NCBI RefSeq assembly: GCF_035946055.1
Contig: NZ_CP108364.1
Span: forward strand, 1 to 64,000
Direction of reading: 5' to 3'
DNA: 64,000 bases
From: Streptomyces sp. NBC_01341
GTDB lineage: Bacteria; Actinomycetota; Actinomycetes; Streptomycetales; Streptomycetaceae
Shown here in pieces: positions 34,139-43,200 of this stretch. The first letter of the stretch is position 1, and each line of letters starts with the position of its first letter. Both the position numbers and the translations under genes were made by a program. The notes under the pieces are model-generated. The model did no database searches. It was given only the letters and a program-made list of their open reading frames with translations, and was not told where the DNA came from.

Positions 34139-34143
34139 CCTAG
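33187..34143 (+). CDS. IS481-family transposase
   Basis: 318 aa, GTG start. An N-terminal helix-turn-helix (HVAAEMGISRATAHKWIRRW) is followed by an integrase core with HVDVKKLGRI, VLTDNAWAY and KVERFNRTLLEEWAY, the DDE triad of IS481/IS3-like transposases. The stop codon TAG is supplied by the duplicated target sequence just outside the inverted repeat, so the reading frame spans the whole element. Confidence 0.92.
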   Translation: MSHRNARLTVFGRQLLVERVCSGRPVAHVAAEMGISRATAHKWIRRWRAEGPAGLHDRPSRPRTTPHRTSAEVEASVCNLRQARKLGPARIGPILGLPASTVHRILTRHRLNRLAWLDRPTGTVIRRYERERPGELIHVDVKKLGRIPDGGGHKTLGRQAGRATRSQMGFDYVHSAVDDHSRLAYSEIHPDEKVATCADFLTRAAAFFHHHGITRIERVLTDNAWAYRKGLAWKAVLADLGATGKLTRAYRPQTNGKVERFNRTLLEEWAYLRPYTSNDERTAALTDFLHTYNHHRCHTALDGHPPISRVNNPAGQYT

Positions 34144-35050
34144 AGCCTGTCTGACAAATGATCACCGAGCGGCTCGCGGAGCCAGAGGATCAGGGCTGCC
34201 AGGACGACTCCGGCTCGGTAGCGGTCGGAGAGTTTATCGAACCTGGTCGCGATCGCGCGGAACTGCTTGAGGCGGGCGAAGCATCGTTCGACTACGTTGC
34301 GGTCGCGGTAGATGGGCTTGTCGAATGCGGGTGGCCGACCGCCGAGGGCCCCGCGTCGTCGGCGGTTGGCCGCCTGGTCGCGGCGCTCGGGGATCGTGGC
34401 GACGATGCCTCGGCGCCGCAGCAGGTGGCGGATCGCCCTGCTGGAGTACGCCTTGTCGCCCAGCACGCGTTCGGGCGTTGTGCGCGGGCGGCCCCCTGCG
34501 GCGCGCGGGACGCGGATCCCGGCGAGAACCTGGCCGAAGACGGTGGCGTCGTTGACGTTGCCGGGCGTGAGCACGATCGACAGGGGAAGGCCCCGGCCGT
34601 CGACGGCGAGGTGGACTTTGGTGGTCAGTCCACCTCGGGATCGGCCGAGGGCCTGGCGCGCCTGCGAGCGGCCCGGATCTTCCAGTTCGTCCCGGTGTGT
34701 ATCCCCTTTTTGCGGGCGCCAGCGGCGTGCTGGTGAGCCCGGTTAATGGTGGAGTCGATCGAGACGGTCCATTCCACTCGGCCCACCGCGTCGTCGCGGA
34801 CCTGGACATGCTCCAGCAGCTTCACCCAGGTCCCATCGGCCTCCCAACGGGCGAACCGCTCATAGACGGTCTGCCACGGCCCGTACCGGTCGGGGAGGTC
34901 ACGCCACGGGGCCCCGGTTCGCAGCCGCCACAGCACCCCGTTGACCACCTGGCGGTGGTCACGCCACGGACGGCCACGCCCGTCCACCTGCGGCAACAGC
35001 GGTTCTATCCGCTCCCATGCCGCATCCGTCAGCTCGCCTCGACCCGCCAC
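34140..35050 (-). CDS. IS5-family (IS427-type) transposase, programmed -1 frameshift
   Basis: The first frame (35050-34625) starts MAGRGELTDAAWERIEPLLP and holds WRDLPDRYGPWQTVYERFARW and VSIDSTINRAHQHAAGA. At AAAAAGG near 34708 a -1 shift gives GDTHRDELEDPGRSQARQALGRSRGGL, then MLTPGNVNDA, VLGDKAYSS and RNVVERCFARLKQFRAIATRFDKL, ending DHLSDRL. The last codons lie in the inverted repeat and the stop TAG is formed by the TA target duplication. Transposase is complete in sequence. Confidence 0.8.
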
Positions 35051-35327
35051 AAGATCAATTATCGACCGACCTCAGTCGCCCATGAACCACAGGTAGCTGC
35101 CCGGCGTTGCCGCACACGATTCCAGGAGCACACCCAGGTCGAGGAGGGCCGCCCGCTGTCCCCCGTCGGAGCAGTTGCGCACCAGGACAGCAACTTCCTC
35201 CCACGCGGCATCACCCGCACCTCAGACCACTCCCTGAAAACCAGCTAATCGACACTCCACAAAACCCGGGGCTTGACACTCCGTTGTCGGGAACTGCACA
35301 TGGCGCGGCTGCGGCAGGATGAACGAC

Positions 35328-36005
35328 ATGGACACGACCGATCGTTTGACGGTGGCGGCTGCCGCTGGGGATACCGATTTGCTGATGGATCTGCTGAGCA
35401 CGGGGATCGCGGTTGATGCGGTCGACGGGCGCGGGCGGACGGCCCTGGACCGTGCGGTCTGGGCAGGAGCGACGGAGGCCGTCCGATTGCTGGTGGCCGC
35501 CGGCGCGGACGTTGAGCAGCCGATCGGCGAATACCGCGAGGACACCCCCTTGCGTTTCGCTGCCGGACGCGGCGACCTGCCACTGGCGGAACTGCTGCTG
35601 GAGGCGGGCGCCGAGCCGGACCGCCGACTCCACGCCCGGCAGGCCAGCGCGCTGATGGTGGCCGCCTCCGCAGGCCAAGGGGCCGTTGCCGAGGTGTTGC
35701 TGGCCCGAGGTGCGGACCTAGAGCTCGCGGCGGGTGGGCGCGGCTGGACGGCGCTGGAGTGGGCGGCGCACGCCGGGCGGCTGGAAGCCGTCTGTCTGCT
35801 GCTGGCCCGGGGGGCTGGGCGCAGGGCCGAGGCATTGGCCGAGGCCCGGCAGGGTCAGGCGTCCGCGCTGGCCGCTCTGCGTGCGGGCGAGTATCCCGAC
35901 GAGTTCTCCCCCGAGCGCATTGCTGCGTACACGGAGGTGATCCAGGCACTCACCTCGGCGGAGGCGGCCAAACGGCCGAATTCTGGAGATCCGGAACAAG
36001 CGTAG
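35328..36005 (+). CDS. Ankyrin-repeat protein
   Basis: 225 aa from ATG 35328 (ATG 35319 also in frame; GGCAGGA sits too close to it). About four ankyrin repeats: DLLMDLLSTGIAVDAVDGRGRTALDRAVWAG-type units, then EAVRLLVAAGADVEQP, LAELLLEAGAEPDRR, AVAEVLLARGADLELA and GWTALEWAAHAGRLEAVCLLL. No signal peptide. Bacterial ankyrin proteins mediate protein contacts; here it lies directly upstream of a secreted toxin-like gene, so an immunity or chaperone role is possible but unproven. Confidence 0.8.
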   Translation: MDTTDRLTVAAAAGDTDLLMDLLSTGIAVDAVDGRGRTALDRAVWAGATEAVRLLVAAGADVEQPIGEYREDTPLRFAAGRGDLPLAELLLEAGAEPDRRLHARQASALMVAASAGQGAVAEVLLARGADLELAAGGRGWTALEWAAHAGRLEAVCLLLARGAGRRAEALAEARQGQASALAALRAGEYPDEFSPERIAAYTEVIQALTSAEAAKRPNSGDPEQA

Positions 36006-36117
36006 GCGTAAGGGATTTCGGCCACTGCGCCCACGGGGGGAGAGGCGTTTTCGGCAATTCGCGACACCCTGTCCCCCTGTGTGCGGCAAATATTAGGCCA
36101 CATCCCGAAAACACAGC

Positions 36118-37257
36118 ATGAGCCAACTTCATAGAGCTATAACTGTGCACAGGCCATCAACTCGATCTCAGAGATTCGGTAGCGTGAATAAATTCAGCAG
36201 AGTACTCTTCGTCATCGCCGCGATATTTTCGGCGCTTTTCGGAACGGCCGGTAGCTCGTACGCCTCCATGGCAGCCGACGCCGCACCCGCCGCCCACGCC
36301 GTGTCCACGCTGCGCGTGCAAGCTGATCTCAGTGCTCATGCCGCCGGCGTCGCGCCGTCGGCGGGCGGGCGTCTCAGATCGGCCGCCAGCACCCCGTTCG
36401 AGTGTTCCAGCACCGTCACCAGTGCCTCCGCCACGGTGTCCTATGCGGCTGGCTCGCCCGGTGAGCTGGCCCAGGTGGCTTGGGTGGGCGGCGCGACCGC
36501 CACCTGCACCGCTCCCATGCTCGCCATGTCGTATCAACTGTCCGCGATCGACCCCCAAAGCGTGTCCCACCCGATCGCCGTAGGTTCCTGCGCGGGGTGC
36601 GCGGCCCTCACCGCGGCGAACACCGGCTACACCTGCTTACACAACCGGCAGGCCGGAACCGACTGCTCCGGCGCCTGGCAGATCTCGGCCAAGGTGACGT
36701 ACCAGGCGCAGCCCGGCAGCACTTGGACCAGCGTAGGCGCGAACTGCAGTGTGGCTGGCCCCCTGTTGACCTGTGCTGCGAGCGTCCCGGCCGGCACGGC
36801 GAAGCTGTTCAACCTGCCCTCTCTCCCGGACTGCTCCACCACTGCGGCCACAGCAACCACAGCAGCCCCGGCGGCCGGTTCCATGCAGCGCATTGCTGCG
36901 GTGACTGCCTGCTACAATCTGCCGCCCTCTAAAATATTCCCGTACTTGGGTGACGTCGCTATCGATGTTAATATCCGCCCCTATCATTTCCCTGGCGGCA
37001 CTCACGTGGACGACACGAAGGGGCTGTTCTTCTCTAGCGTCACGGACAGCGACCTTGCGCACATTTTCGAGGCGGGAATGATGGACCAAGGAAATTGGAC
37101 GCTCAACTCGTCAAACTATTACGAGAAGACCTTCCCTTACTCCGGCGTGGGCGTCCGGTCCGTAAAATTCGGCAACAGCCTGCCCTCCACTCAGGTCACC
37201 CTCGTCGTGTCAAAGTTCACCGACGACATCATCACGATGTATCCAGCGGACGCGTGA
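36118..37257 (+). CDS. Secreted protein with RNase-toxin-like C-terminal domain
   Basis: 379 aa. Residues ~25-52 form a signal peptide (FSRVLFVIAAIFSALFGTAG, then SSYASMAADA). The middle is Ala/Ser/Thr-rich with paired cysteines. From about residue 265 the base composition drops and the sequence becomes a compact domain (KIFPYLGDVAIDVNIRPYHF, GGTHVDDTKGLFFSSVTDSD) ending TLVVSKFTDDIITMYPADA; the terminal strand with IITMYP resembles the last strand of BECR-fold toxin RNases. Inferred: exported polymorphic-type toxin. No clear Shine-Dalgarno sequence; GTG 36184 is an alternative start. No immunity gene is recognised downstream. Confidence 0.65.
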   Translation: MSQLHRAITVHRPSTRSQRFGSVNKFSRVLFVIAAIFSALFGTAGSSYASMAADAAPAAHAVSTLRVQADLSAHAAGVAPSAGGRLRSAASTPFECSSTVTSASATVSYAAGSPGELAQVAWVGGATATCTAPMLAMSYQLSAIDPQSVSHPIAVGSCAGCAALTAANTGYTCLHNRQAGTDCSGAWQISAKVTYQAQPGSTWTSVGANCSVAGPLLTCAASVPAGTAKLFNLPSLPDCSTTAATATTAAPAAGSMQRIAAVTACYNLPPSKIFPYLGDVAIDVNIRPYHFPGGTHVDDTKGLFFSSVTDSDLAHIFEAGMMDQGNWTLNSSNYYEKTFPYSGVGVRSVKFGNSLPSTQVTLVVSKFTDDIITMYPADA

Positions 37258-37324
37258 GCATCCGATGAAGCGGTGTACGACCCGTAGCCGCCTCGTACCT
37301 TCACTAACCTCGAAGTTTCATGAC

Positions 37325-37354
37325 GGTCCGCCGACGAAGTCGGTGGGCCGTTTT
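37325..37354 (+). terminator. Rho-independent-type terminator
   Basis: The stem CCGCCGAC/GTCGGTGG (one G-U pair) with loop GAA is followed by TTTT. It lies about 70 bases after the stop of the secreted protein gene. Confidence 0.65.
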
Positions 37355-37466
37355 CGTTCCGTGGGCGGAGAGTGGACAGGTTGAGGGCCCGAGTGTCGTC
37401 TCGGGGAGGCGCCGGATTCCACTGCTCCGGTGTCGGACTGTGTCGTAGGGACGGGAAAGTTGCTGG

Positions 37467-38840
37467 TCAGCCGGGGTTCGGCAGGAGTGCGAGCCGGTCG
37501 AGTGCGGCGGTGATGTGACTGGACCAGGGCCAGTGCCGGGCCAGGCGGAGGATTCGTCGACGGCCGGTGGTCACGAGCTGCCCGGCCGTGGTGAACAGGC
37601 GGAGCCGCAGGCGGCGAGGCTCCCAGAGGCGGGCCTTGCCGGTCAGCGCGAGCATCGGCATCCAGGCCAGCAGGTCGAGGGCGATCTGCATGATCTCCAG
37701 CCAGATCCGGTTCTGGGCGGTGCGGTGCAGGGGAAGGTTCCGCAGGCCGGTGGCCCGGGCAGCCCGGATCCGGTCCTCGGCCCGGGCCCGCAGCCGGTGA
37801 CGGAGCTCGAGCTCGGCGATCGGCCGACCCGAGGTGTTGGTGGCGAAACACGTCAGCCGCATGCCGTCCGCGTCCGTGAACCTCAACTGTGCCCCGGGAT
37901 GGGGCCGTTCCTTGCGGACGATCAGCCGCATGCCCTTGGGCCAGCCGTCTAGGACGTCGCCGGTGAGTTCGGCGACCCAGGCGCCGTCGCGGACCTCGCC
38001 GCCGGTCTCGACGGCCGGCGTCCAGGCCGATGCCGGAACCTTCAGCACATGCTGGTGGACCTGCTCGGTGACTGTCATGCCGACCGAGTAGGACAGCCAC
38101 CGCCCTCGCCGGGCGAGCCAGGCGACGAAGTCGTGGGTGCCACCCGCGGAGTCGGTGCGGATCAGGGTCCGGCGCCCGCGCCGGTACTCCTTCGGCAGCT
38201 GGGCCAAGGCCAGTTGGGTGGCGGTGATGTGGTCGGATGCGGTGTTCGATCCCGCGTTGCCCGCTCTGAGCAGGGCCGCGACCGGTTCACCGGTGCCGCC
38301 CGGTCCGTGGTCGACGAACCCCATCAGCGGGTGGTGGCCGTAGGTCCGTTTCCACGTGGGTGCGGCGTCCTCCTTGTCCGAGTGTGCGATCACCAGCACC
38401 CCGTCAAGGTCCACGGTCACCGTCCCGTCGGCATCGGGCGCCCTGGAGCCGGCCAACCGCCAGACGCGTCCCCGGGCTTCGGCCCGCGCGGCACGGATCG
38501 CCCGCAGGGCCTTCTCCCCGGAGGCCGCGAGGGTGTCGATAAGGCGGGAGACGGTCGGGTCGGAGGCCACCGACCCGAACACGGACGGCTCGGCCCGCAG
38601 CATGGCGACATCCGCGAGACAGTCCCCGCCCAGCGCGACCGCCAAGGCCACGTCCAGCAGGATCTTGCCCGGATCGTGCGCCGCCCGAGCCTTCCGCCAC
38701 GGTGTCAGCGCCGCTGAATCGCGGTGTCCAAGCCGGCCTTGCGGACGGTCTCGACCAGCAGCACGCCCCCGGCCTGCGAGACCACCGCCCGACCGCCACC
38801 CTCGATGCGGACACGCGGGTACGACCCGATACGCTTCGGG
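37467..38840 (-). pseudogene. IS1380-family transposase, frameshifted
   Basis: The main frame reads LTPWRKARAAHDPGKILLDV...TVSRLIDTLAASG...VTVDLDGVLVIAHSDKEDA (first catalytic Asp), RTLIRTDSAGGTHDFVAWL (second), and GLRNLPLHRTAQNRIWLEIM to the C-terminus. The first ~45 codons (GSYPRVRIEGGGRAVVSQAG...DTAIQRR) are in another frame and separated by a one-base deletion near 38705, so the gene is broken. Its 5' side abuts and truncates an IS3 transposase. Confidence 0.8.
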
Positions 38841-38849
38841 CCCGCGTTG

Positions 38850-39600
38850 CGGATCAGCTCGGCTTTGAACAGACTGTTGAATGCCTCGGCGAGGGCGTTG
38901 TCGTACGAATCGCCCTTGGATCCGACCGAGGCCACGGCTGCGGCCTCCTCCAGGCGCTCGGTGTAGCGCAGGGCCCGGTATTGAACTCCGCGGTCGCTGT
39001 GGTGGATGAGTCCGGTCAGGTCGGCGCCGGTGCGCCGGCGTCTCCATAGGCCCATCTCCAGGGCGAGTTCGGTGTAGAGGCTGGTGGCGGCCTGCCAGCC
39101 GACGACCATGCGGGAGAAGACGTCGATGACGAACGCCGCGTAGACCCAGCCCGAGTGCGTCTTGATGTAGGTGATGTCCGCGACCCACAGCTGGTTGGGT
39201 GCCTCGGCGGTGAACTGCCGCTCGACCAGGTCGCGGGGGCGGTCGGTCTCCGGGGCGGGCCGGGTGGTGCGCGGGCTCTTGTCCCTCATCACGCCGCGCA
39301 GGCCGGCCGCCCGCATCAGGCGCTCGACCGTGCAGCGGGCCACCGGCCGACCCTCGCGCCGCAGCGCGGCGTGGATCTTGCGGGCGCCGTAGACGCCGTA
39401 GTTGTCGGAGTGGATCACGCGGATCTCCTCGGTGAGCTCCCGGTCACGGGCCGCGCGGGCGGAATCGGGCCGGGCATGCGTGGCGTAGTAGGTGCTCGAT
39501 GCGATCTCGGCGTCCGTGCCTTTCAGGACGTCGCAGATCGGCTGGACGCCGAACTCCTCTTTGTGCTGGTCGATATAGGCGACCTTCAGCGCAGTGGACG
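38850..39600 (-). pseudogene. IS3-family OrfB transposase, 3'-truncated
   Basis: The frame is open from the OrfA overlap (~39600): STALKVAYIDQHKEEFGVQP, VYGARKIHAALRREGRPVAR, WVADITYIKTHSGWVY (first D), HHSDRGVQYRALRY (second D) and DSYDNALAEAFNSLFKAELI (E). It is cut after NAGP by the IS1380 junction, so the last ~30-40 residues are missing. OrfA-OrfB fusion by -1 frameshift would be expected. Confidence 0.8.
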
Positions 39601-39939
39601 GTCCAGCTCCGCCGCGAAGAAAGTCGCCGACGACTTCAGGATCGCGTTGGCCCGGCGCAGTTCCTTGACCTCACGTTCCAGCTCGGCGATCCGCGCGGCC
39701 TCCACGCTGGTGGTCCCGGGGCGCAGACCGCCGTCGGTCTCGGCCCGCTTGACCCACCCCCGCAGCGCCTCGGGGTGGACATCGAGCTGGTCGGCGATGC
39801 GCTTGATCGCGCCGGCCCGGCCGACCGGGTCCTTGCGGGCCTCGATCGCCAGACGCGTCGCACGCTCACGCAGTTCGTCGGGGTACTTACGGGGAGCAGC
39901 CATGATCGGATCCTTCCGGGTCTTCGATGTCTCCATCAA
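39586..39939 (-). CDS. IS3-family OrfA
   Basis: 117 aa: AAPRKYPDELRERATRLAIE, AIKRIADQLDVHPEALRGWV (helix-turn-helix), then a leucine-zipper-like AELEREVKELRRANAIL. It binds the IS ends and is normally fused to OrfB by frameshifting. The start is near the right IS end, whose inverted repeat TGAATCGCCCCGGG (minus strand) ends at 39954. The element cannot move because OrfB and the other end are lost. Confidence 0.85.
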   Translation of the reverse strand: MMETSKTRKDPIMAAPRKYPDELRERATRLAIEARKDPVGRAGAIKRIADQLDVHPEALRGWVKRAETDGGLRPGTTSVEAARIAELEREVKELRRANAILKSSATFFAAELDRPLR

Positions 39940-39954
39940 ACCCGGGGCGATTCA

Positions 39955-40280
39955 CAACGTCGTCCGAGACGAACCCTTACGAGGCCTCCCGGAGTGCAGT
40001 TCAAGCTCGATACCCATCGGCCCTCCAATGATCTCTACCTCACAGCTTCGCAGAGATCATTTGTCAGACAGGCTCTAGTTGTCGCGCTCTGTAGTGGAGT
40101 GGCTGGTGTAGCAGGTTGGTCAACGGGACGAGCCGCGACTGGCCTCTTGGGCGGGGCGGTACGCATTTGGAGTCGCTACTCGCCGGGGTCTCCATGACAG
40201 TGCAGCGCCCTGACAGCTGATACCCGAGCCAGCAGGAGCCGCTCAGAGAGGTACACGCGCCCCTCTGAGCAGGAGCAGGA
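39955..40280. other. Gene-free stretch containing an IS5-type end
   Basis: It holds a hairpin (AATGATCTCT/AGAGATCATT, 40027-40061) that overlaps the 21-bp inverted repeat at 40055-40075. After the TAG flank the sequence to 40280 shows no gene; it is the downstream region of the NACHT gene. Confidence 0.4.
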
Positions 40281-43200
40281 TCAACCAGCTGCCCGCGCCT
40301 CGCCCATGAGCTCCGGCCATGGCCCGCCGCAACGGACGCGTGCGTGGATGCGCAGTCGACTGTTGACCTCGGTGCGGACCTTGGGGGCGATGTCCAGGTC
40401 GTGTCCGAGTTTGCGGAACCAGACTGGTGGCTGGCCCAGTGTCATGTCGACCAGGGCCCCGTAGATCTTGACGGCGCGGCAGGCTAGGGCGATATCGCCT
40501 TGCACCAGGTCCAAGACCAGGCTCTTGCGTGCGGTGAGCCCGAGTGCACGGAGGATGCTGCCGAGGACGTCACTGACATACGCAGTGAAGTCGTTGGACA
40601 CCGAGTTGGTCGAGCGGGAGAGCTTGTGTGACGCGGTTGTCAATGTCTTGGCAGCTTCTTCCGGGCTGACCTGGGCCACCCTGCGCAATAGGCTGGCGAG
40701 CTCGCGGACTTCCTGCGTATCAATTGCCTGCAGGCTCTCGTCGTCCGGAAGCATCAGATCCAGCACTGTAGATAGGGCCGTCTGTTGGCGGGTGGCTGTG
40801 TCGAGCGGGGCCAGACGGCCGTGGACGACGGCCAGGGCCCGGTGGGGAGATGGTGCCCCTTTCCGCCGCGGAGGGAAGCGGCCGATTTCCGCGACCAGGT
40901 GCGTGCGTAGGGGTGCCGTGGCGCTCCACGTCCAACTGGAGTGGTCGACCGCGGTCTCGACAAGCTGCAGGGCCACCGCGTAGTCGGTCGTGCCGGGCTC
41001 CAGGCCAGCCAGCGTGCGACCCACTTCGTCGGGCTCGGGCGGTCTGAGACCGCAGTATGCGATCAGCGCCCGCCACAGGTTCAGCCGCTGTGTCTTGGAC
41101 TGGCGGGCGTTGTCGAGGACGGGCGCGATAAGCCGTTCCACTGTGGCCTCGTCGGGGACCTGGCCGGCCCGGCCTGCTTCCGCGACGACATCGGCCAGAT
41201 CGCGGGCACCTCGGCGGGCGGCGTCCTCCAGAAGGAAGTCGAGGAGGTCCGGCTGCTCTTTCACGTGCGCCTTGAGATCCGTTCGCACGGTGCTGGCCGC
41301 CGCCTCGTCGTCGAGGCCGTCCGTTGCCCATACGCGCACTGCGGCTCGGGCGCCCAGATGCCCGGCTACCGCCGCAAGTACGACGAATTCGGCCAGCCCT
41401 TCGGTGGCCAGCCACACCTCGAGGGGCGGGTCATCGGGGAGGACCGCCAGCAGACGGTCGCCGTCGATGCCCGACTCTGTGATGGCGTTGGCCAGCCAAG
41501 CCGGCACAGCTCGGCGTCCGTCGGACTCGTAAGGTTGGGAGGGGAGCTTGGCCATCGCGGTGCGGCACGCATACTCCAGCTCGTCCCGCAGATTGTTGCT
41601 CTCACCACGCAGGGCCGGCACCAAAACATGCGTGAGCGCGACGGTCTGCACCGCCGGTGACGTCAACGCCAGCAGCTGTTTCACCACGGCCTGGGCTGTC
41701 TCCGGGGAGAGCCGAGTGGCCAGGAACCCGGCGCCGAACAACCGGGCCCTGGCCGCGCGACCTTCTGCCTCGCTCAACGCCCTGGTGAACAGAGCTGCGA
41801 TCTGCTGGGCGTCCTCAGCATGCTGGCAGGCCGACCACAGTCGGCCGACCGCCTGCTCGACCTGGCTCAAAGACTTGCGTGTCCTGCCCGAACGGTCCTC
41901 CAGCAGTTGCTCGAACTGGGCAACAGCCTGCTGCCGTACCTTGGTTCGTCGCTCGGACGGGGTGATCCGATCAACCTCGTCGCGCACCAGGTCAACGGCC
42001 TCGGCGACCACTCCGTTGATGCCCGCCGCCAGCAAGGGGCCACATGCCTGGACCAGCCAGCCCAAGGTTCGCGTCGGATCGTGGGGCAGCAGAACCCGCA
42101 GCAGGGCGAGCCAGTCGTCCTTTTTCCCCGCCAGCTTGCCCGGCCCAAGTGACAGCCACCACGACAGGCGGTCCTCCTCGTCGCAGAACTCCACCGCGGC
42201 GGCCCCATGGTCCCCGTGCTGGTGAGCCAGTCTGCGGACGGTGGCGAACAGCTCGTAGCGCAGGGTGTGCCGGTCCCTGGTCAGCGACCACACGGCCGCC
42301 AGATCCGCGACCCACCGGTCGGCGCCAGCGCTGTGACGGTGACCTGGCAGGACCCGCAGAAAGCGCCGCAGGGAGACGTCCGGAGCGTTCTCCATCGCAG
42401 TGCGGGCCGCTTCCTCCACCGAGGCAGGGCTGCGCATCTGCGCATACAGCTCCAAGGCACGGTCGGCCAAGTGCGCGTCGTCCAGCAGCGGCTTCAGCAG
42501 TTCCTCGCCGGTGCCCGGTGCTGCACGAGGGACGAGCTGCCCGGCCACCGCCGCCAGGACCAAGTCCTCCGGTTTCTCGCGCATCCGTTCAACCAGCTCG
42601 CCGCCTCGGCCGACGGTACGCAGATAATCGGCGGCCATGTACTCGAAGAACGTTTGGTGGAAGAAGCGCACCGCTCCGGTCCCCGCCACGTCGGACAACA
42701 ACCCCCGCCGACGCAGCTCATCGAGGTCAGCCCTGATACGGGCGGGCACCGTGCCGGGCAGCAGACGTTGCAGCGCGTCGCCGGCGTCGCGCGGGAGATA
42801 CTCGATGGTATTCGCCGCCAGCATGTAGCGGGCCAGGGCACGAGCCGTCGCCGACAGGTCCCGCTGAGCAGCGCCTTCGGCGTCAATCTGCCCGGGACGC
42901 GCGTCGCACTCGATGCGCATCTCACGTACCCGATCGAACAGGCTGGCCACGTCGACCTCCTGCAGCGGGGGGTCGGGTGCGTAGATGTCGAACAACAACC
43001 GCAGATAGAGCGGGCTATCGCAGACCTCTCGCAACGGCAGGTCCTGGTAGACGGCGCCCAGGACGTCCGCCTCCAGCCTCGCCGCGGCGCCCGGCCCATA
43101 CTTCCAGTCCGGACAGAAGACCTGGGCGTGCTGGCCGATGGCGACACGCCGCTCCTCCTCGTCGTACCAGCCCAGGGTGTGCTGCGCCTGGAGATAGCCG

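Larger units (their letters stand above)
34143..40075. mobile_element. IS5-type ends bracketing a 5.9-kb segment
   Basis: The 21-bp sequence GAGCCTGTCTGACAAATGAT(C) at 34143-34163 is repeated exactly in inverse orientation at 40055-40075, with CTAG/TA on each outer side. The IS5 transposase lies at the left end; its own right inverted repeat is missing (sequence diverges after 35062). Between are an ankyrin gene, a secreted protein gene and IS1380/IS3 fragments. Either a mobile unit with a captured end or an IS split by later insertion; AGATCA is present at both inner junctions. Confidence 0.55.

Noticed and set aside
36118..37257. Pairing the secreted toxin-like protein with the SUKH protein at 57405
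   Set aside because: The genes are 20 kb apart with many insertions between; no sequence evidence links them.
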